A stretch of 64,000 nucleotides of DNA from Acidobacteriota bacterium (lineage in GTDB: Bacteria > Acidobacteriota > Terriglobia > Terriglobales > Acidobacteriaceae). The notes below the pieces were generated by a model. That model did no database searches. It was not told the DNA's origin and was given only the letters and a program-made list of their open reading frames with translations. This document shows, one piece after another, positions 63,699 to 64,000 of the stretch. A program made the position numbers and the translations under genes. How positions within the stretch are numbered: position 1 is the first letter of the stretch; every line of letters begins with the position of its first letter. Where the stretch lies: contig JABCZI010000015.1 in NCBI GenBank assembly GCA_013289765.1, forward strand, positions 40,460-104,459. The letters are read 5' to 3'.

Positions 63699-64000
63699 TG
63701 GGCGAGGGATCAAAAGAAACCCCTCAGGGGGTTGGGCATGGTGGTGGAAGGGAAGCGAGCCCTCTTTTACAAAATCATGTTCCGGTTCTTTTAAAAGAAG
63801 CGATCGACTTTTTAAACGTGCGGCGTGGCGGGACTTATATCGACGCCACGGTGGGCCTGGGCGGGCACAGTTACGAAATCGCAAAACGCCTCGGCGCACC
63901 GGGACATTTGATTGGCCTCGATAAAGATCCAGCGGCGCTGGAAAGAGCGGGCTCCAGGCTCCAGGCTTCGGGCTCCAGCAAAGCGGATTGGCCGACTATC
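63698..64000 (+). CDS. rsmH: 16S rRNA (cytosine-1402-N4)-methyltransferase, 5' part
   Basis: The first 101 codons of RsmH (MraW), cut by the window end. It methylates C1402 of 16S rRNA with S-adenosylmethionine. The N-terminal tail is Gly/Glu-rich; then HVPVLLKEAIDFLNV, the SAM motif YIDATVGLGGHSYEIAKRLG and LIGLDKDPAALE. The GTG start overlaps the mraZ stop by one base. Order mraZ-rsmH is the normal one. Confidence 0.95.
   Translation, partial: MGEGSKETPQGVGHGGGREASPLLQNHVPVLLKEAIDFLNVRRGGTYIDATVGLGGHSYEIAKRLGAPGHLIGLDKDPAALERAGSRLQASGSSKADWPTI

Noticed and set aside
1..64000. Prophage, insertion sequence, CRISPR array, rRNA or tRNA gene
   Set aside because: No transposase, integrase, phage structural gene, spaced repeat array or tRNA-like cloverleaf was seen on reading both strands. 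A tRNA scan would settle the last point.

Overview
The window looks like chromosome from an acidobacterium (Terriglobia/Koribacter-like). This is inferred from gene content, not from a marker search. Supporting features are a 1,221-residue Oar-type TonB-dependent receptor with an N-terminal carboxypeptidase-regulatory fold, a divergent membrane-anchored winged-helix regulator of the kind abundant in that phylum, several secreted TPR proteins, an FG-GAP/ASPIC-UnbV protein, PIN toxin-antitoxin pairs, a TreX-TreZ-TreY operon and many short GC-rich intergenic repeats. No rRNA, tRNA, CRISPR array, transposase, integrase or phage gene was seen.

Layout. 1-6.6 kb, minus strand: two secreted TPR proteins, RNase III, two tandem signal peptidases I and an AsmA-like protein that leaves the window. 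6.7-16 kb: a receiver-only response regulator, TruA, an aldehyde dehydrogenase, a DinB-fold protein, a Cys-rich small protein, a DRE-TIM (isopropylmalate-synthase-like) enzyme, a PanE-like reductase, TrmO, a PIN toxin-antitoxin pair and an M20 peptidase. 16-25.5 kb: a secreted amidohydrolase, HtrA, a peptidoglycan-binding protein, a CpsB-type phosphatase, a second PIN/Phd pair with a visible promoter-operator, an isochorismatase-fold protein coupled to an aminotransferase, and a membrane fatty-acid hydroxylase. 25.7-32.4 kb: a second aldehyde dehydrogenase, a DHA2 transporter, a 53-residue zinc ribbon, a periplasmic trehalase and a TPR protein. 32.5-43 kb: Oar receptor and divergent regulator, TPR/UnbV divergent pair, and a nucleotidyltransferase overlapping a metallophosphoesterase. 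43-48 kb: secreted Pro/Ala-rich protein, response regulator, two small proteins, a Crp/Fnr regulator and a flavin amine oxidase. 48-55 kb: treX-treZ-treY on the minus strand. 55-58 kb: a degraded stretch with two gene remnants, then a lectin-like lipoprotein and a Lys-rich histone-like protein. 58-63 kb: a repeat-containing small protein, a CPA2 antiporter fused to an EIIA-like domain, BON, CPXCG, YbjQ and SRPBCC proteins. 63-64 kb: the start of the division/cell-wall cluster (mraZ-rsmH).

How the genes fit together. TreX debranches alpha-glucan, TreY converts the chain end to a trehalosyl unit and TreZ releases trehalose; the separate exported trehalase can hydrolyse trehalose outside the cytoplasm. 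The envelope genes (signal peptidases, HtrA, AsmA, Oar, peptidoglycan-binding and BON proteins) are in separate units. I did not find a single coherent new defence or biosynthetic system. The most informative items are: an antiporter whose fused EIIA-like domain has Tyr at the expected phospho-His position; a three-repeat, exactly 10-bp-phased MraZ operator behind a promoter; a translationally coupled nucleotidyltransferase/phosphoesterase pair; an isochorismatase-fold protein with Gly at the usual Cys position; two gene remnants that can be reconstructed across frameshifts; and several families of palindromic intergenic repeats.
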